The notes under the pieces were generated by a model. The model saw nothing but the letters and a program-made list of their open reading frames with translations. It was not told the origin of the DNA and did not search any database. This document shows positions 36,424 through 46,031 of a stretch of DNA of 64,000 nucleotides, in pieces (position 1 is the first letter of the stretch; the number at the start of each line of letters is the position of its first letter). Source of the DNA: Acetobacterium tundrae (GTDB taxonomy: Bacteria; Bacillota; Clostridia; Eubacteriales; Eubacteriaceae); contig NZ_RXYB01000006.1 of NCBI RefSeq assembly GCF_008086615.1, positions 108,064-172,063 on the forward strand, in the 5' to 3' direction. A program made the position numbers and the translations under genes.

Positions 36424-38448
36424 ATGACAATTTTCATTGTAACAGTGGCAATAATCGCTTTATTATTTGCACTGTATCTTTCAACGTCAGTTCTCAAAGA
36501 GAGTATGGGAAATGACAAAATGAAAGAAATATCTGTAGCTATTCAAGAAGGGGCCATGGCATTTTTAAATCGTGAGTATAAGACGATGTTGCCAATAGCA
36601 ATTGTAATTATTGTACTTCTTATACTATTTACTGAGTTTGGAATTGCTTCGGCAATCGCATTTGCCATCGGAGCAGTATTTTCAGCTCTAGCAGGTTATA
36701 TGGGGATGTATATTGCGACAAGAGCAAATGCCAGAACTACGAATGCGGCACAATCAAGCCTGAAAAAAGCATTAGTAATCGCTTTTAAAGGTGGTTCTGT
36801 TATGGGAATGGGCGTTGTAGGCCTTGGATTACTGGGTGTTTCCTTATTGTATATCTTCGTTGCAAAGGGAAATCCGGATATGATACCAGCTATTGACAGT
36901 TTTGCATTCGGGGCTTCATTGATTGCTCTTTTTGCCCGTATTGGGGGCGGAATTTTTACCAAGGCAGCTGATGTTGGAGCTGACTTAGTTGGTAAAGTTG
37001 AAGCCGGAATTCCAGAAGACGATCCGAGAAATCCAGCCGTTATTGCAGATAATGTTGGTGATAATGTTGGGGATGTAGCTGGAATGGGCGCCGATTTATT
37101 TGAATCTTTTGCGGCAACATCAATTGCCGCAATGCTGTTAGGTTCAACATTGTTAGGCTCAACTGGTGTCATGCTTCCCATGATGTTGGGTGCTTGCGGT
37201 ATTGTTGCTTCAATCATCGGAACCCTATTTATTTATACAGGTAATGATAGCAATCCCCAAGCCTGTCTTAACAGAAGTCTGTATTCATCATTTTTATTAT
37301 CATCGATTGCAGCATTTTTATTAACGAAATACATGTTACCGGATCATAACCTTGCTTTCTATATTGCTATTCAGGTAGGTTTGATTGCCAATATTGTAAT
37401 TGGAAAAATAACCGAGTATTTCACATCATCAGACTTTAGTCCAGTTAAAAAAATTGCCGAGTCTTCAAATACTGGTGCCGCCACTAATGTAATTTATGGT
37501 TTCTCAGTAGGACTTGAAAGTACGGCTATGCCGATCCTTGTTATTATAGCAGTTGTAGCAGTTGCTTATTTTGTACCAGGTGGCGGAGAGTATGGTTTCT
37601 ATGGCATCGCATTAGCCGCCATGGGTATGTTATCGATGGCAGGAACCATTGTTGCTATTGATGCTTACGGCCCAATTGCTGATAATGCCGGCGGGATTGC
37701 CGAAATGGCAGGTCTCGATCCTAAAGTACGTAAAGTTACCGATCAACTTGATTCTGTTGGAAACACAACCGCAGCGATTGCAAAAGGATTCGCTATCGGG
37801 TCTGCTGCAATTACAGCCATTGCTCTTTTTTCCGCATTTGCACAAAGAGCAGAACTCAAAACACTGGATGTACTCAATCCAGTCGTCATGGTCGGACTTT
37901 TGTTTGGCGCAATGATTCCATTCCTTTTCTGTGCTTATTCAATGAGAGCTGTCAGTACAGCGGCATTTGATATGATCAAAGAAGTAAGAAGACAATTCCG
38001 CGAAATCCCGGGACTTCTTGAAGGCAAAGCAAAGGCTGACTCAAAAAAATGTATCGATATTTCGACAAAAGCAGCGATTAAACAAATGATTTTACCGGGG
38101 TTACTTGCTCCCGTGAGTATCTTTGTTGTTGGTTTTGGAATCGCCATTTTCAGTCCTGAAAATGCCCTTCTTGCTATTGGCGGAATGCTTGTCGGCGGAA
38201 CTGCAAGTGGTGTCCTGCTTGCCTTGACAATGGCTAATGCTGGCGGAGCCTGGGATAATGCCAAGAAATATATTGAAGGTGGCGCACAAGGCGGAAAAGG
38301 CTCAGAAGCTCATGTAGCAGCCGTTGTTGGAGACACAATCGGAGATCCTTTCAAAGATACATCCGGTCCTTCACTAAATGCAGTAATTAAAGTTATGGGC
38401 ACCTTATCATTAATCATTGCTCCTATTATTGCAGGTATGATCCACTAA
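36424..38448 (+). CDS. hppA: Membrane-bound ion-pumping pyrophosphatase
   Basis: A 674-residue protein with about 16 hydrophobic helices. It hydrolyses pyrophosphate to phosphate and pumps H+ and/or Na+. Catalytic acidic motifs are in DVGADLVGKVEAGIPEDD, DNVGDNVGDVAG and GGAWDNAKKYIEGG. The GNTTAAIAKG segment has Ala where potassium-independent enzymes have Lys, so it is predicted to be potassium-dependent; many such enzymes pump sodium. This suits the ion-gradient energetics of acetogens. It is monocistronic with its own promoter and terminator. Confidence 0.95.
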   Translation: MTIFIVTVAIIALLFALYLSTSVLKESMGNDKMKEISVAIQEGAMAFLNREYKTMLPIAIVIIVLLILFTEFGIASAIAFAIGAVFSALAGYMGMYIATRANARTTNAAQSSLKKALVIAFKGGSVMGMGVVGLGLLGVSLLYIFVAKGNPDMIPAIDSFAFGASLIALFARIGGGIFTKAADVGADLVGKVEAGIPEDDPRNPAVIADNVGDNVGDVAGMGADLFESFAATSIAAMLLGSTLLGSTGVMLPMMLGACGIVASIIGTLFIYTGNDSNPQACLNRSLYSSFLLSSIAAFLLTKYMLPDHNLAFYIAIQVGLIANIVIGKITEYFTSSDFSPVKKIAESSNTGAATNVIYGFSVGLESTAMPILVIIAVVAVAYFVPGGGEYGFYGIALAAMGMLSMAGTIVAIDAYGPIADNAGGIAEMAGLDPKVRKVTDQLDSVGNTTAAIAKGFAIGSAAITAIALFSAFAQRAELKTLDVLNPVVMVGLLFGAMIPFLFCAYSMRAVSTAAFDMIKEVRRQFREIPGLLEGKAKADSKKCIDISTKAAIKQMILPGLLAPVSIFVVGFGIAIFSPENALLAIGGMLVGGTASGVLLALTMANAGGAWDNAKKYIEGGAQGGKGSEAHVAAVVGDTIGDPFKDTSGPSLNAVIKVMGTLSLIIAPIIAGMIH

Positions 38449-38527
38449 ATTTCCAAATACTCACGCAAAAAAAACGAAAGAATTAAATAATATAAAAAAG
38501 TTAAGTATCGACTTGTGAAAAATTTTT

Positions 38528-38580
38528 AAAGCCGGCACATCAAGTAGAATTTTCAACACTTGATGTGCTGGTTTTGTTTT
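38528..38580 (+). terminator. Terminator of hppA
   Basis: 17-bp stem (38528-38545 with 38558-38574, few wobbles) followed by TTTTGTTTTTT. Confidence 0.87.
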
Positions 38581-38715
38581 TTGAATAATATAAAATATTT
38601 AAAAGTAAATTCCCAAGAACAGCGTATATAAATAAAAATAGTAAGATTGGTTATGGTATTATTGCTGGTTGGAAATTTGCAATTACTTAGTTCGAAAATT
38701 TTAGGAGGGATTATT

Positions 38716-39125
38716 ATGGCGGAAATACATGTGGAATGGAAGCCCTTGAAAAACTGATGACAGAAGAAACCATCCTTGTTTCCATTCAGCTTGGAAATCA
38801 GGAAATTGGGACCGTCCAGGATCTCGAAAAAATAGGGGCATTATGCCGGGGAAAGGGCGTTCTTTTCCACACCGATGCCACCCATTCCTTTACTAGGATG
38901 CCTTTGGATGTAAGAAAAGTTCCGGTGGATCTGGTTACGGTGTCTGCACATACGATTCACGGTCCGAAAGGAATCGGAGGCGATCATGAAAGAGCTCATG
39001 GGTCCATCAGACTAACGTTAGGGCGGTTCAATACAATGGATGAGGCAGTCTTTGTGGTGGAGACGCTAAATAAAGTTGTAGGAAATTTGCGGAAAATCAG
39101 CCCTTTGGGTAAAGAAAAAGAATAG
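38716..39125 (+). pseudogene. Decayed nifS-like cysteine desulfurase
   Basis: A ribosome site (AGGAGG) and ATG at 38716 are kept, but the frame stops after 13 codons. The homologous frame resumes at 38736 and covers only two pieces of a NifS: the middle (ILVSIQLGNQEIGTVQDL and on to GPKGIGG) and the C-terminal end (GSIRLTLGRFNTMDEA). The N-terminal third and the region carrying the catalytic cysteine are missing. The PLP lysine motif reads SAHTIHGPKG, with Thr in place of Lys. Three independent lesions make it non-functional. Confidence 0.88.
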
Positions 39126-39138
39126 GAGGAATATAAAA

Positions 39139-39360
39139 ATGCCTAGTCCTTACAATGATATTGTGCTGGAACATTTTAAAAATCCAAGAAATACCGGAAG
39201 CATAGAAAATCCTGACGGCAAAGCCACGGAAGGAAGCCCTGCCTGCGGTGATATGGTTTCCTTGTACCTCAATGTAGACCCTGAGACAAAAATTATTACG
39301 GATATCAAAATTGAATCCCTTTGGGACGTTGACAAAGCGATCGTTGAGTTTACTGATTGA
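39139..39360 (+). pseudogene. Decayed nifU-like FeS scaffold fragment
   Basis: 73 residues beginning like NifU/IscU (YNDIVLEHFKNPRNTGSIEN, then SPACGDMVSLYL). It then shifts to unrelated sequence after KIES and stops. The two later cluster-binding cysteines are absent. It keeps an AGGAGG site and the usual position just after nifS, so an entire nifS-nifU pair has decayed here. Confidence 0.82.
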
Positions 39361-39520
39361 TAAAAATTCGGATAAATAAAGAGAATGAAATCTATCGAAG
39401 TGGTCATTTGTAGCTGTCATTACTCTAAAGTGAGGAAGAAGTATATAAATCGTTAAAAATGGCAGCTTAAAGCTAACTTAAGAAGAATAAAAAAATATAC
39501 AAACGTTTTCAAAAAAACTA

Positions 39521-39548
39521 TTTACTTTTTGGAAAAAGGTGCTATAAT
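39521..39548 (+). promoter_or_regulatory. Promoter of the candidate large RNA
   Basis: TTTACT (39521-39526), a 16-base spacer and consensus TATAAT (39543-39548). No open reading frame follows. Confidence 0.7.
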
Positions 39549-39554
39549 TGGAAT

Positions 39555-40318
39555 CAATCAAAGATCAACTCAATCCTTTTCTAATTGAATGATCTCGATC
39601 ATTGAAAAGTAAACAAGACTTAGCGAAGGATAAAATTTTATTGCGGCTGATGGTCAGGAATAAGAAAGCTGATCATTACCTGAAAAAAATCGGGGAGCCA
39701 ATTAAATTTTATTAATCATTTACTCTTTATATGTTGCATACTGGCAAAAGTTTAGTATGCTGAATAGCATATTAAGTACTGGAAGAAAATTTAAGATCGG
39801 TATTAGTAGTATGGAAATCAGCCATCTCAGTTTTATCAAAGGAGATGACCCCATAATAAAAAATAATGGATCAAGGATGAATAATCTCCAGGAAAGAGAG
39901 ATCATCAACAAAAGGAGGGAAAGATGATTTAAATAAATGAATCCATCTGAAATTGAAAAGCTAGATAAAGTCCAATGGTTTGATAAAAGAGATTAATTTG
40001 AAGAATGAAGAATATGATCAAAAGAACTTGATTTTCAGTAAGAAAAAAGCTGAAAAAACCCATATCGAGACGATAGGTTCTAAGATTAAAAAAAGTTCTT
40101 TCAAATGATTTCAGAATAAATTCTGAATGGGTAGGAAAAATTCTAATTTTGAAGAGTAGGGTAATCTCCAGAAGTTAAGTGAAAAGTTTACATTAGAAAA
40201 GTGAAAAAGAAGATATTTGAAAAAATTGAAAGGGGTGAGTCCAAAAGGATGACAATCGACTTTTTGAGCTAAAGCCGGTTCTACAGATGAAAATGTGGAA
40301 TCGGCTTTAGCATTTTTT
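39555..40318 (+). ncRNA. Candidate large structured non-coding RNA
   Basis: About 765 bases between a good promoter and a strong terminator, with no plus-strand frame of 60 codons. Many short-range hairpins are visible: 39576-39609 (CTTTTC/GAAAAG enclosing AATGAT/ATCATT), 39736-39760 (GCATACT/AGTATGC), 39823-39847 (CATCTC/GAGATG), 39876-39907, 40032-40056 (TTTTCAG/CTGAAAA), 40057-40079 (AACC, TATCG/CGATA, GGTT) and 40110-40127 (TTCAGAAT/ATTCTGAA). The sequence is purine-rich, and AATCTCCAG occurs twice. Length and ornate structure recall the OLE, GOLLD, ROOL and HEARO classes, but I cannot match it to any of them. Confidence 0.6.
40268..40318 (+). terminator. Strong terminator ending the candidate RNA
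   Basis: 17-bp stem with two G-U pairs (40268-40284 with 40295-40311) followed by six T. Confidence 0.87.
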
Positions 40319-40375
40319 GCATTTTGCGCCAATATATTGACACTTAAGAGTGAGCATGGTAATTGTGTACTTTGG

Positions 40376-42274
40376 TTAATCTTCATTGTCGACGTCATTC
40401 TTATCCTCGACAATGGTTTTAAGTGAATAATGATAAGGGACGAGGATCGTTGTCACATTTTTGAAATGGCTAAGATTCTGTTCCAGGAAGGCCGTTGTCT
40501 GATTGTGCAAAACGGCATCGTACCAGTGGTTGGCGACATATTTAATCATAATAACCGTCAGATTCTCACCATGACCAAGATCCTTTGCTTTTTTATAAAC
40601 ATAGGATTTAAGCGTATGGGTGATATCTCGGTATGGATTTTCTATTATTTCGAGTTTCAGCGGGATCTGCAGTTCGGCCCATTGTGCTCGTAATTGTATA
40701 GCATGCTCTGGGTAGCGGCAGATATGGAGCACCGTAATGTCATCAGAAATAGTGTTGGCATAATTGAGGGCTTTTAAAGTTGCTTTATTGATGGACTGAA
40801 GCAATACAATACAGGGTGTTCCCTTTCCACCGGATGGTCGCGGGTAATAGGGAGCAAATTCTTTTAGTTCCACCTGCTTTTGGACTTCGGCATAGTGATT
40901 GTGGATATAAATCATGACCAGAATGATAATCGGCATGGCAATGGCCAACATCCAGGCACCTTCGAGAAATTTCGAATAAAATATGACGATCGATCCAACT
41001 CCGGTTACAATCGCTCCAAATATGTTGATGAGGGACTTGTATTTCCACCCTTTTTCTTTTTCCCGAAGCCATTTTCGAAACATGCCGTATTGCGACAATG
41101 TGAATGAAATAAAAACACCGACAGAATAGAGCGGGATTAAGTTGTGTGGATTGCTGTCAAAGACGATAACCAGGAAAATGGCGATGATCATAATAAACAG
41201 AATCCCGTTGGAAAAGCTCAGTTTAGCACCGCGTTGGGAGAATTGCTTTGGTACATAGCGATCATGTGCTAATAGATAAAGTAAAAGCGGCAGGCCATTG
41301 TAGGCAGTATTGGCGGCCAGAAGCAGGATTAATGATGTTGTTATTTGGATTATATAGTAAAAAAAGTTCCGTCCGAAAATCGCCTGGGCTATCTGAGCAA
41401 CTACCGTTGTCCCGGATATGTGAACAACTTGCAGGCTCACGGCAAGAACGGTCGTGCCGCCGAAGATCAACACGATAATACCGGCCAGCAGATACAGGAC
41501 ATGGCGGGCATTATACTGTGACGGATCTCGGAAGGATGGCACTGCATTGCTGACCGCCTCGACACCGGTTAATGCCGAGCACCCGGATGAAAATGCCCGC
41601 AAAACGACGATAACCAGAAGGCCCTGGAATGCTTCAGTCGGTAAAACACTGGCCAACTGGTCGGCTGAGTAGGTGATCGGTGCAAGCGTTCCGGAAAAAA
41701 AACGGAAAAGACCGATGGCAATCATAATGCCCATCGAGAAAATAAAAGCATAGGTTGGAATGCCGAAGATTTTGGATGATTCCCGCATCCCTCTGAGATT
41801 GACAATCGTGACCAGGACAATACAGGCAACTGAAATGAGGACCGCGTGAGGTGCAAGACTTGGTACCGCTGCCACAATCGCCATGGTTGATGCTGAAATA
41901 CTGACAGCAACCGTCAGAATATAGTCCACAATTAAGGCGGCTGCTGAAATCAAAGCCGGCATTTCCCCGAGATTTTCCTTTGAAACAATATAGGCGCCAC
42001 CGCCACTGGGGTAATGGGCAATAATTTGAGAATAAGAAAAACACAGAATCAGCAGTAAAAGAATGATGGCGGCAACAACCCCGGGAACGTAGCCAAAAGC
42101 GGCAAAACCAAGTAATGGAACCAGAACGAGTAATATTTCTTCAACGGCATAGGCGACGGATGAAACGGCATCGCTGGCCAGAATTGGCAAACCCCAGAGT
42201 TGAGACAATCGTTCGTGTTTGATTGCATCTGTGCGTAATGATTTTCCGAGTAAAACATTTTTGACTTTAGACAA
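40376..42274 (-). CDS. KimA-like potassium/APC-family transporter
   Basis: A 632-residue protein. Twelve membrane helices (to about residue 455) are followed by a soluble C-terminal domain. It resembles Bacillus subtilis KimA (YdaO) along its length: LPILASDAVSSVAYAVEEIL, then YPSGGGAYIVSKENLGE, then SGCSALTGVEAVSNAVP, then LIPLYSVGVFISFTLSQ. KimA imports potassium with protons and is inhibited by cyclic-di-AMP. Other APC permeases carry amino acids, so the substrate is inferred from similarity. No c-di-AMP riboswitch was recognised upstream. Confidence 0.85.
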   Translation of the reverse strand: MSKVKNVLLGKSLRTDAIKHERLSQLWGLPILASDAVSSVAYAVEEILLVLVPLLGFAAFGYVPGVVAAIILLLLILCFSYSQIIAHYPSGGGAYIVSKENLGEMPALISAAALIVDYILTVAVSISASTMAIVAAVPSLAPHAVLISVACIVLVTIVNLRGMRESSKIFGIPTYAFIFSMGIMIAIGLFRFFSGTLAPITYSADQLASVLPTEAFQGLLVIVVLRAFSSGCSALTGVEAVSNAVPSFRDPSQYNARHVLYLLAGIIVLIFGGTTVLAVSLQVVHISGTTVVAQIAQAIFGRNFFYYIIQITTSLILLLAANTAYNGLPLLLYLLAHDRYVPKQFSQRGAKLSFSNGILFIMIIAIFLVIVFDSNPHNLIPLYSVGVFISFTLSQYGMFRKWLREKEKGWKYKSLINIFGAIVTGVGSIVIFYSKFLEGAWMLAIAMPIIILVMIYIHNHYAEVQKQVELKEFAPYYPRPSGGKGTPCIVLLQSINKATLKALNYANTISDDITVLHICRYPEHAIQLRAQWAELQIPLKLEIIENPYRDITHTLKSYVYKKAKDLGHGENLTVIMIKYVANHWYDAVLHNQTTAFLEQNLSHFKNVTTILVPYHYSLKTIVEDKNDVDNED

Positions 42275-42772
42275 AACAAATCACCTGATTTCCATAAAAT
42301 TTTGAGAAGTGAATAACAAGCGTTAAAATAGATTTTATTGTTTGATCGTTTTTTTAAATATACCCAAATAATCACTGCAGTATCGATGCTTTTCAAAAAA
42401 TAATAACAGAAACTAAAAGAAGATCTCGTTATTGTTTGCAAACAATAACGAGATCCTCTTTTAGTTTCTGAAGTATAAATAATTTCTTGCTTCTTTATAT
42501 GGGGATATTCATCGAGTAATCGACTGACTAAACCCAGATTAATGTCAGCTTCTTTTGCGATGAGTGTATTTGGCGTATTTTCAAAGCCATTTTCTAAATA
42601 GAGCCTTTTAGCGGTATTAAAATTCTATTTTTATTTTTATAGTAAGATTATCTTAATTAACAATATACCATAAAAATATAAAAAGAGTTTATGCTAAAAA
42701 TCTAAATTGGAAGACTTAGAACCATCCGTTGTCCTATTTTTTCAGATGAAAGCATCAAGATGTAGCTGCGTT
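42275..42772. other. Gap between KimA-like and membrane-protein genes
   Basis: No gene is seen. It holds the 64-base inverted repeat listed separately, and A/T-rich sequence on both sides. Confidence 0.5.
42407..42470. repeat. 64-base near-perfect inverted repeat
   Basis: Arms 42407-42438 and 42439-42470 are complementary at 31 of 32 positions with no spacer. No T-run follows in either direction, so it is not a standard terminator. It would form one very long hairpin in RNA or a cruciform in DNA. Confidence 0.85.
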
Positions 42773-43231
42773 TTACTTAAAGGTTTCTTTTGCTTCCTCG
42801 TTGACAGTTGTGCTTTCTTCAGCAACAGTATCTGAAACAATCACTTCTTTTATTTCTTCTACTTCTGCTATTTCGGTAACATTTAATTCAGGAACAATGA
42901 TATTGATTTCATCATTTGTGCTCTGCAATTTGCAACTTGCTAATTTTTGGTTGATTAAACCCATACAGAATAAAATCATTGCAACTCCGCCGTAAAGTGC
43001 AATTGCTTCAAATACAGCAGGTAATAATTGTGAAGGCATTAATGAAGCCGTAACCGTGCTTGCATCATAACCCTGAGCGACATACTGACTAACAGTATCG
43101 TTATAAAGCTTAACATTGTTGATTAACAATGCAATACCCAATAGGGCGACAATTGCACCACCAATAAAAAGGACAATTGATAAAGTGGATTTTTTGTTTT
43201 TGATAAGAGCTGTTTTTTCCTCGGTTTTCAT
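42773..43231 (-). CDS. Small two-helix membrane protein
   Basis: 152 residues from the ATG at 43231, preceded by GGAGA; a longer frame from 43264 lacks a site. Two hydrophobic helices (about 18-40 and 75-100) flank a short outer loop. The acidic, Glu/Val-rich C-terminal tail (about 100-152) is probably cytoplasmic. No family recognised. Confidence 0.65.
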   Translation of the reverse strand: MKTEEKTALIKNKKSTLSIVLFIGGAIVALLGIALLINNVKLYNDTVSQYVAQGYDASTVTASLMPSQLLPAVFEAIALYGGVAMILFCMGLINQKLASCKLQSTNDEINIIVPELNVTEIAEVEEIKEVIVSDTVAEESTTVNEEAKETFK

Positions 43232-43557
43232 GATAGATATTCTCCATTCCTGCCTCTTGGGCAAATGATTGATAAAAATTGATTAGGAATAAACGTTGGC
43301 GCCGTCAACTTCTATAGTTTAGCATTTTAAACCTGAAAATCACCTTAACATTAAGGCTTTTTAAGAAATTTTGACGGATAAAGGTTTTATTTAGTCTCAA
43401 AGTGCTTAAAAAATGAATGCTTTTTGCTTCTGTGAGGACAGAAGTGTTATAAATGATTTGAAGATTAATGGATAGAGTGGGCCAACTTGTTTGATTTGTG
43501 TTAAAATGGGTAATTAACAACAGATTAATTGATTATAAAAAATGGGAGGATTAGTTT

Positions 43558-44121
43558 ATGAAAAATTTCAAATCGCTTTCATTGGTAGCTGTTATTCTAT
43601 TGTTTGGTGTGGTCTTCTTAGGGTATAGCAGTGTCAGCAGTTTAAGTAATCAGGGAACTATTTCAAAAGAAACTGTTTTTGATTTTTATAATAAAGTACA
43701 ATTTGATCAGACAAAAGACCAAGTGGATACTGAATTAGGGATTCTCCCAACAGAAAGCGCGCAATTAAAAAATGCATTCAACTATAATGAAGAAGATACC
43801 GGTTATGGTGTAAGTATTATATTAAATGAAAATGGATTGGTAACAAGTAAAACATTAATATATCCAACAAGTAAAGATATCGCGTTTTTAACCACTAAGG
43901 CCGTTACTCAGGAACAGGCGGATAAAATAACCGACGGTATGAGTTATAATGAAGTGAAAAATTTGCTGGGATCAGAAGGAACAGAAATTAATGGAACGCA
44001 GATTCCTTTTGAAGACAACAAAGTAAGTTATATCCGGGTATGGATTAATGATGATGAATCAATGATTCGGGTTGTTTTTGGTACTGATGGAACAGAGAAT
44101 AATGTTATGTTTTACGAGTAG
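43558..44121 (+). CDS. Secreted or anchored SmpA/BLIP-like small protein
   Basis: A 187-residue protein with an N-terminal hydrophobic segment (about 8-25) lacking a clear lipobox. Two related segments (FYNKVQFDQTKDQVDTELG and ITDGMSYNEVKNLLGSEG) have the helix-turn pattern of SmpA/OmlA/BLIP-type repeats, which form small protein-binding domains. It has a GGAGG site. Its exact role is unknown. Confidence 0.7.
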   Translation: MKNFKSLSLVAVILLFGVVFLGYSSVSSLSNQGTISKETVFDFYNKVQFDQTKDQVDTELGILPTESAQLKNAFNYNEEDTGYGVSIILNENGLVTSKTLIYPTSKDIAFLTTKAVTQEQADKITDGMSYNEVKNLLGSEGTEINGTQIPFEDNKVSYIRVWINDDESMIRVVFGTDGTENNVMFYE

Positions 44122-44207
44122 TAATTTTATTATTGAAAAGTGTCTAGGATTATGGTAGAAATAGCATTCTTAATTTTTGACATTTTTTATTTTCGGGGAG
44201 TTGAAAA

Positions 44208-45254
44208 ATGGTGCTTGTCAGTGGAATAATCATTTTGATTTTAGTCATTTTAGTAGGTCTTATTTTTGCTATGACAAACGGGTTGCATGATGCCAGTTCA
44301 GTGGTGGCAACTTTTATCAATTGTGGAGCAGCAAGTCCAAAGCAAGCAGTTGCAGTGGCATCTTTTTTTGGTCTGCTTGGCGCGGTCTTTGGGGGAAATC
44401 TGGTTGCCAATACCATTTCTGAATTGACGGATTTACCAACAAATACTTCATTACTAATCATATTATTTGCAGCTGTTTTAGGGGCAACTTTATGGAATTT
44501 AATCACATGGAAATTAGGTTTGCCTTCAAGTTCTACACATGCTTTAATTGGTGGAATTGTCGGAGCGGTTGTTGTTTCTTCGGGGTATCAGCATATAACA
44601 TGGGGTTGGTCAGAATTAATTGGCAGTGATCATCAAATTACGGGAATCGTTAAAATAGTGATCGCCTTGTTTTTATCGCCTTTTATCGGATTTTTCATTG
44701 CCTTTTGTCTTGAAAAGATCGCGAGATTACTCTTAAGAAACTCTAAATTTCATATCAACAAGGGCATGAATCACCTGCAATGGGTGATCGTGGCAGGACT
44801 TTCGTTTAGCCATGGTTCAAATGATACCCAAAAGATAATGGGAATATTAACTTTGGCTTTGGCAGCATGGGGAGGCACCGCAATACAAGCAGCACCGTTA
44901 TGGGTACGGGTATGTGGTGGAATCGTTATGTTTATGGGTACAATGTTGGGTGGCTGGAGCATTATGAGAACCTTAGGCAGAGGAATATTTGATATTAAAC
45001 CCATCCATAGTCTTAATTCACAGTTAGCTTCATTAGGCTCTATTTTTGGTGCAAGTTTAATGGGGGCTCCGGTTTCAACGACGCATGTTGTGGTTGGGAG
45101 CATTATGGGAGTGGGTGCTGCGGATGAATACAGAATGGTTCATTGGGAGATTGTAAAAGAGATTGTTATTGCCTGGTGTATTACAATTCCATTATCGGCG
45201 TTAGTTTCCGGCTTGATTTACACAATTACAACAAGTATAGTTACCGTAATTTAG
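44208..45254 (+). CDS. PiT-family inorganic phosphate transporter
   Basis: A 348-residue protein with about ten helices and the paired PiT signatures FAMTNGLHDASSVVAT near residue 20 and AGLSFSHGSNDTQKIMG near residue 200. It imports phosphate with H+ or Na+. The DUF47 gene follows 23 bases later, the usual arrangement. Confidence 0.92.
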   Translation: MVLVSGIIILILVILVGLIFAMTNGLHDASSVVATFINCGAASPKQAVAVASFFGLLGAVFGGNLVANTISELTDLPTNTSLLIILFAAVLGATLWNLITWKLGLPSSSTHALIGGIVGAVVVSSGYQHITWGWSELIGSDHQITGIVKIVIALFLSPFIGFFIAFCLEKIARLLLRNSKFHINKGMNHLQWVIVAGLSFSHGSNDTQKIMGILTLALAAWGGTAIQAAPLWVRVCGGIVMFMGTMLGGWSIMRTLGRGIFDIKPIHSLNSQLASLGSIFGASLMGAPVSTTHVVVGSIMGVGAADEYRMVHWEIVKEIVIAWCITIPLSALVSGLIYTITTSIVTVI

Positions 45255-45277
45255 GAAAGAAGAGAAATGAAGAAATC

Positions 45278-45901
45278 ATGAATAAAAATAATATTATTGA
45301 TCGGATATTTCCAGTTAAGTATAAATTTTATGAAATGCTGTATAAGCAAGCCAATACCAACGGATTAGGTGTGAATGCTCTTTATAATTGGGTGAAAAGT
45401 GGAACAGTCGCTGATAGTGAAGCGTTAATCCATTGCGTGAAAGAAGCAGATGAAGTTAGAATGAACATGGAGAAGGACTTGATTGAAGCGTTTTCTACAC
45501 CTTTTGATCGGGGTGATATCTATTCAATATCGGTAGGAATGAATGAGGTTTTAAAATATGCCCAGTCAAGTTTGCTGTCCATGGAGGCTTTTGAGGTTAA
45601 ACCAGATTTCATTATCATTGGTATGGTGGAACAACTGAAAATTGGGGTGGATGTCTTTTCGCAAGCCGTCAAAGATTTAGAAAAAGATCCTGATAAATCA
45701 GCACAAGTAGTTGTAAAGATGAGAGTAACACATATAGAGATCGAAAGGCTTTATCGAGATGGGATGATTTCAGTTTTTGCCAGCGGCGATCCCATGTTTG
45801 CTTTGAAGCAGCGGGAAGTTTATCATCATATTAAAGATGCTTCAACAAATTTGGATGAAACAGTGGATGTGCTTCATAGAATTATCGTGCGATTGATTTA
45901 G
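45278..45901 (+). CDS. DUF47 (PhoU-like) phosphate transport regulator
   Basis: A 207-residue all-helical protein from the ATG at 45278. The open frame extends into the pit gene but the upstream part is not family-like. The sequence from DRIFPVKYKFYEML to the C-terminal DEAVDVL-type helices (LDETVDVLHRIIVRLI) matches DUF47 proteins, which modulate PiT transporters and resemble PhoU. Confidence 0.88.
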   Translation: MNKNNIIDRIFPVKYKFYEMLYKQANTNGLGVNALYNWVKSGTVADSEALIHCVKEADEVRMNMEKDLIEAFSTPFDRGDIYSISVGMNEVLKYAQSSLLSMEAFEVKPDFIIIGMVEQLKIGVDVFSQAVKDLEKDPDKSAQVVVKMRVTHIEIERLYRDGMISVFASGDPMFALKQREVYHHIKDASTNLDETVDVLHRIIVRLI

Positions 45902-45942
45902 AATCGTGGGAGGGCTGATTTTACTGAAATAGAAAAAACACG

Positions 45943-46028
45943 AAAGGCCAGCATTATCGGGTCGTAAGCATTATTTCGGACCGCGGTAACCAGTACGAAA
46001 TTGCAGACGGAAGATAATGCTGGCCTTT
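45943..46028. terminator. Bidirectional terminator with structured loop
   Basis: Exact 16-bp arms 45943-45958 and 46013-46028 enclose 54 bases. These hold further complementary pieces (GGTC/GACC; ATTTCG/CGAAAT). It lies between convergent genes. Confidence 0.75.
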
Positions 46029-46031
46029 AAC

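Noticed and set aside
38736..39125. Intact cysteine desulfurase
   Set aside because: It is only 129 residues, lacks the PLP lysine and catalytic-cysteine loop, and is missing the N-terminal third.
40111..40413. 100-residue minus-strand reading frame over the candidate RNA terminator
   Set aside because: It overlaps the end of the KimA-like gene and covers a terminator hairpin, and has no family resemblance.
42275..42772. Cyclic-di-AMP (ydaO) riboswitch before the KimA-like gene
   Set aside because: The G-rich conserved segments of that riboswitch were not found; the only structure is the long inverted repeat.
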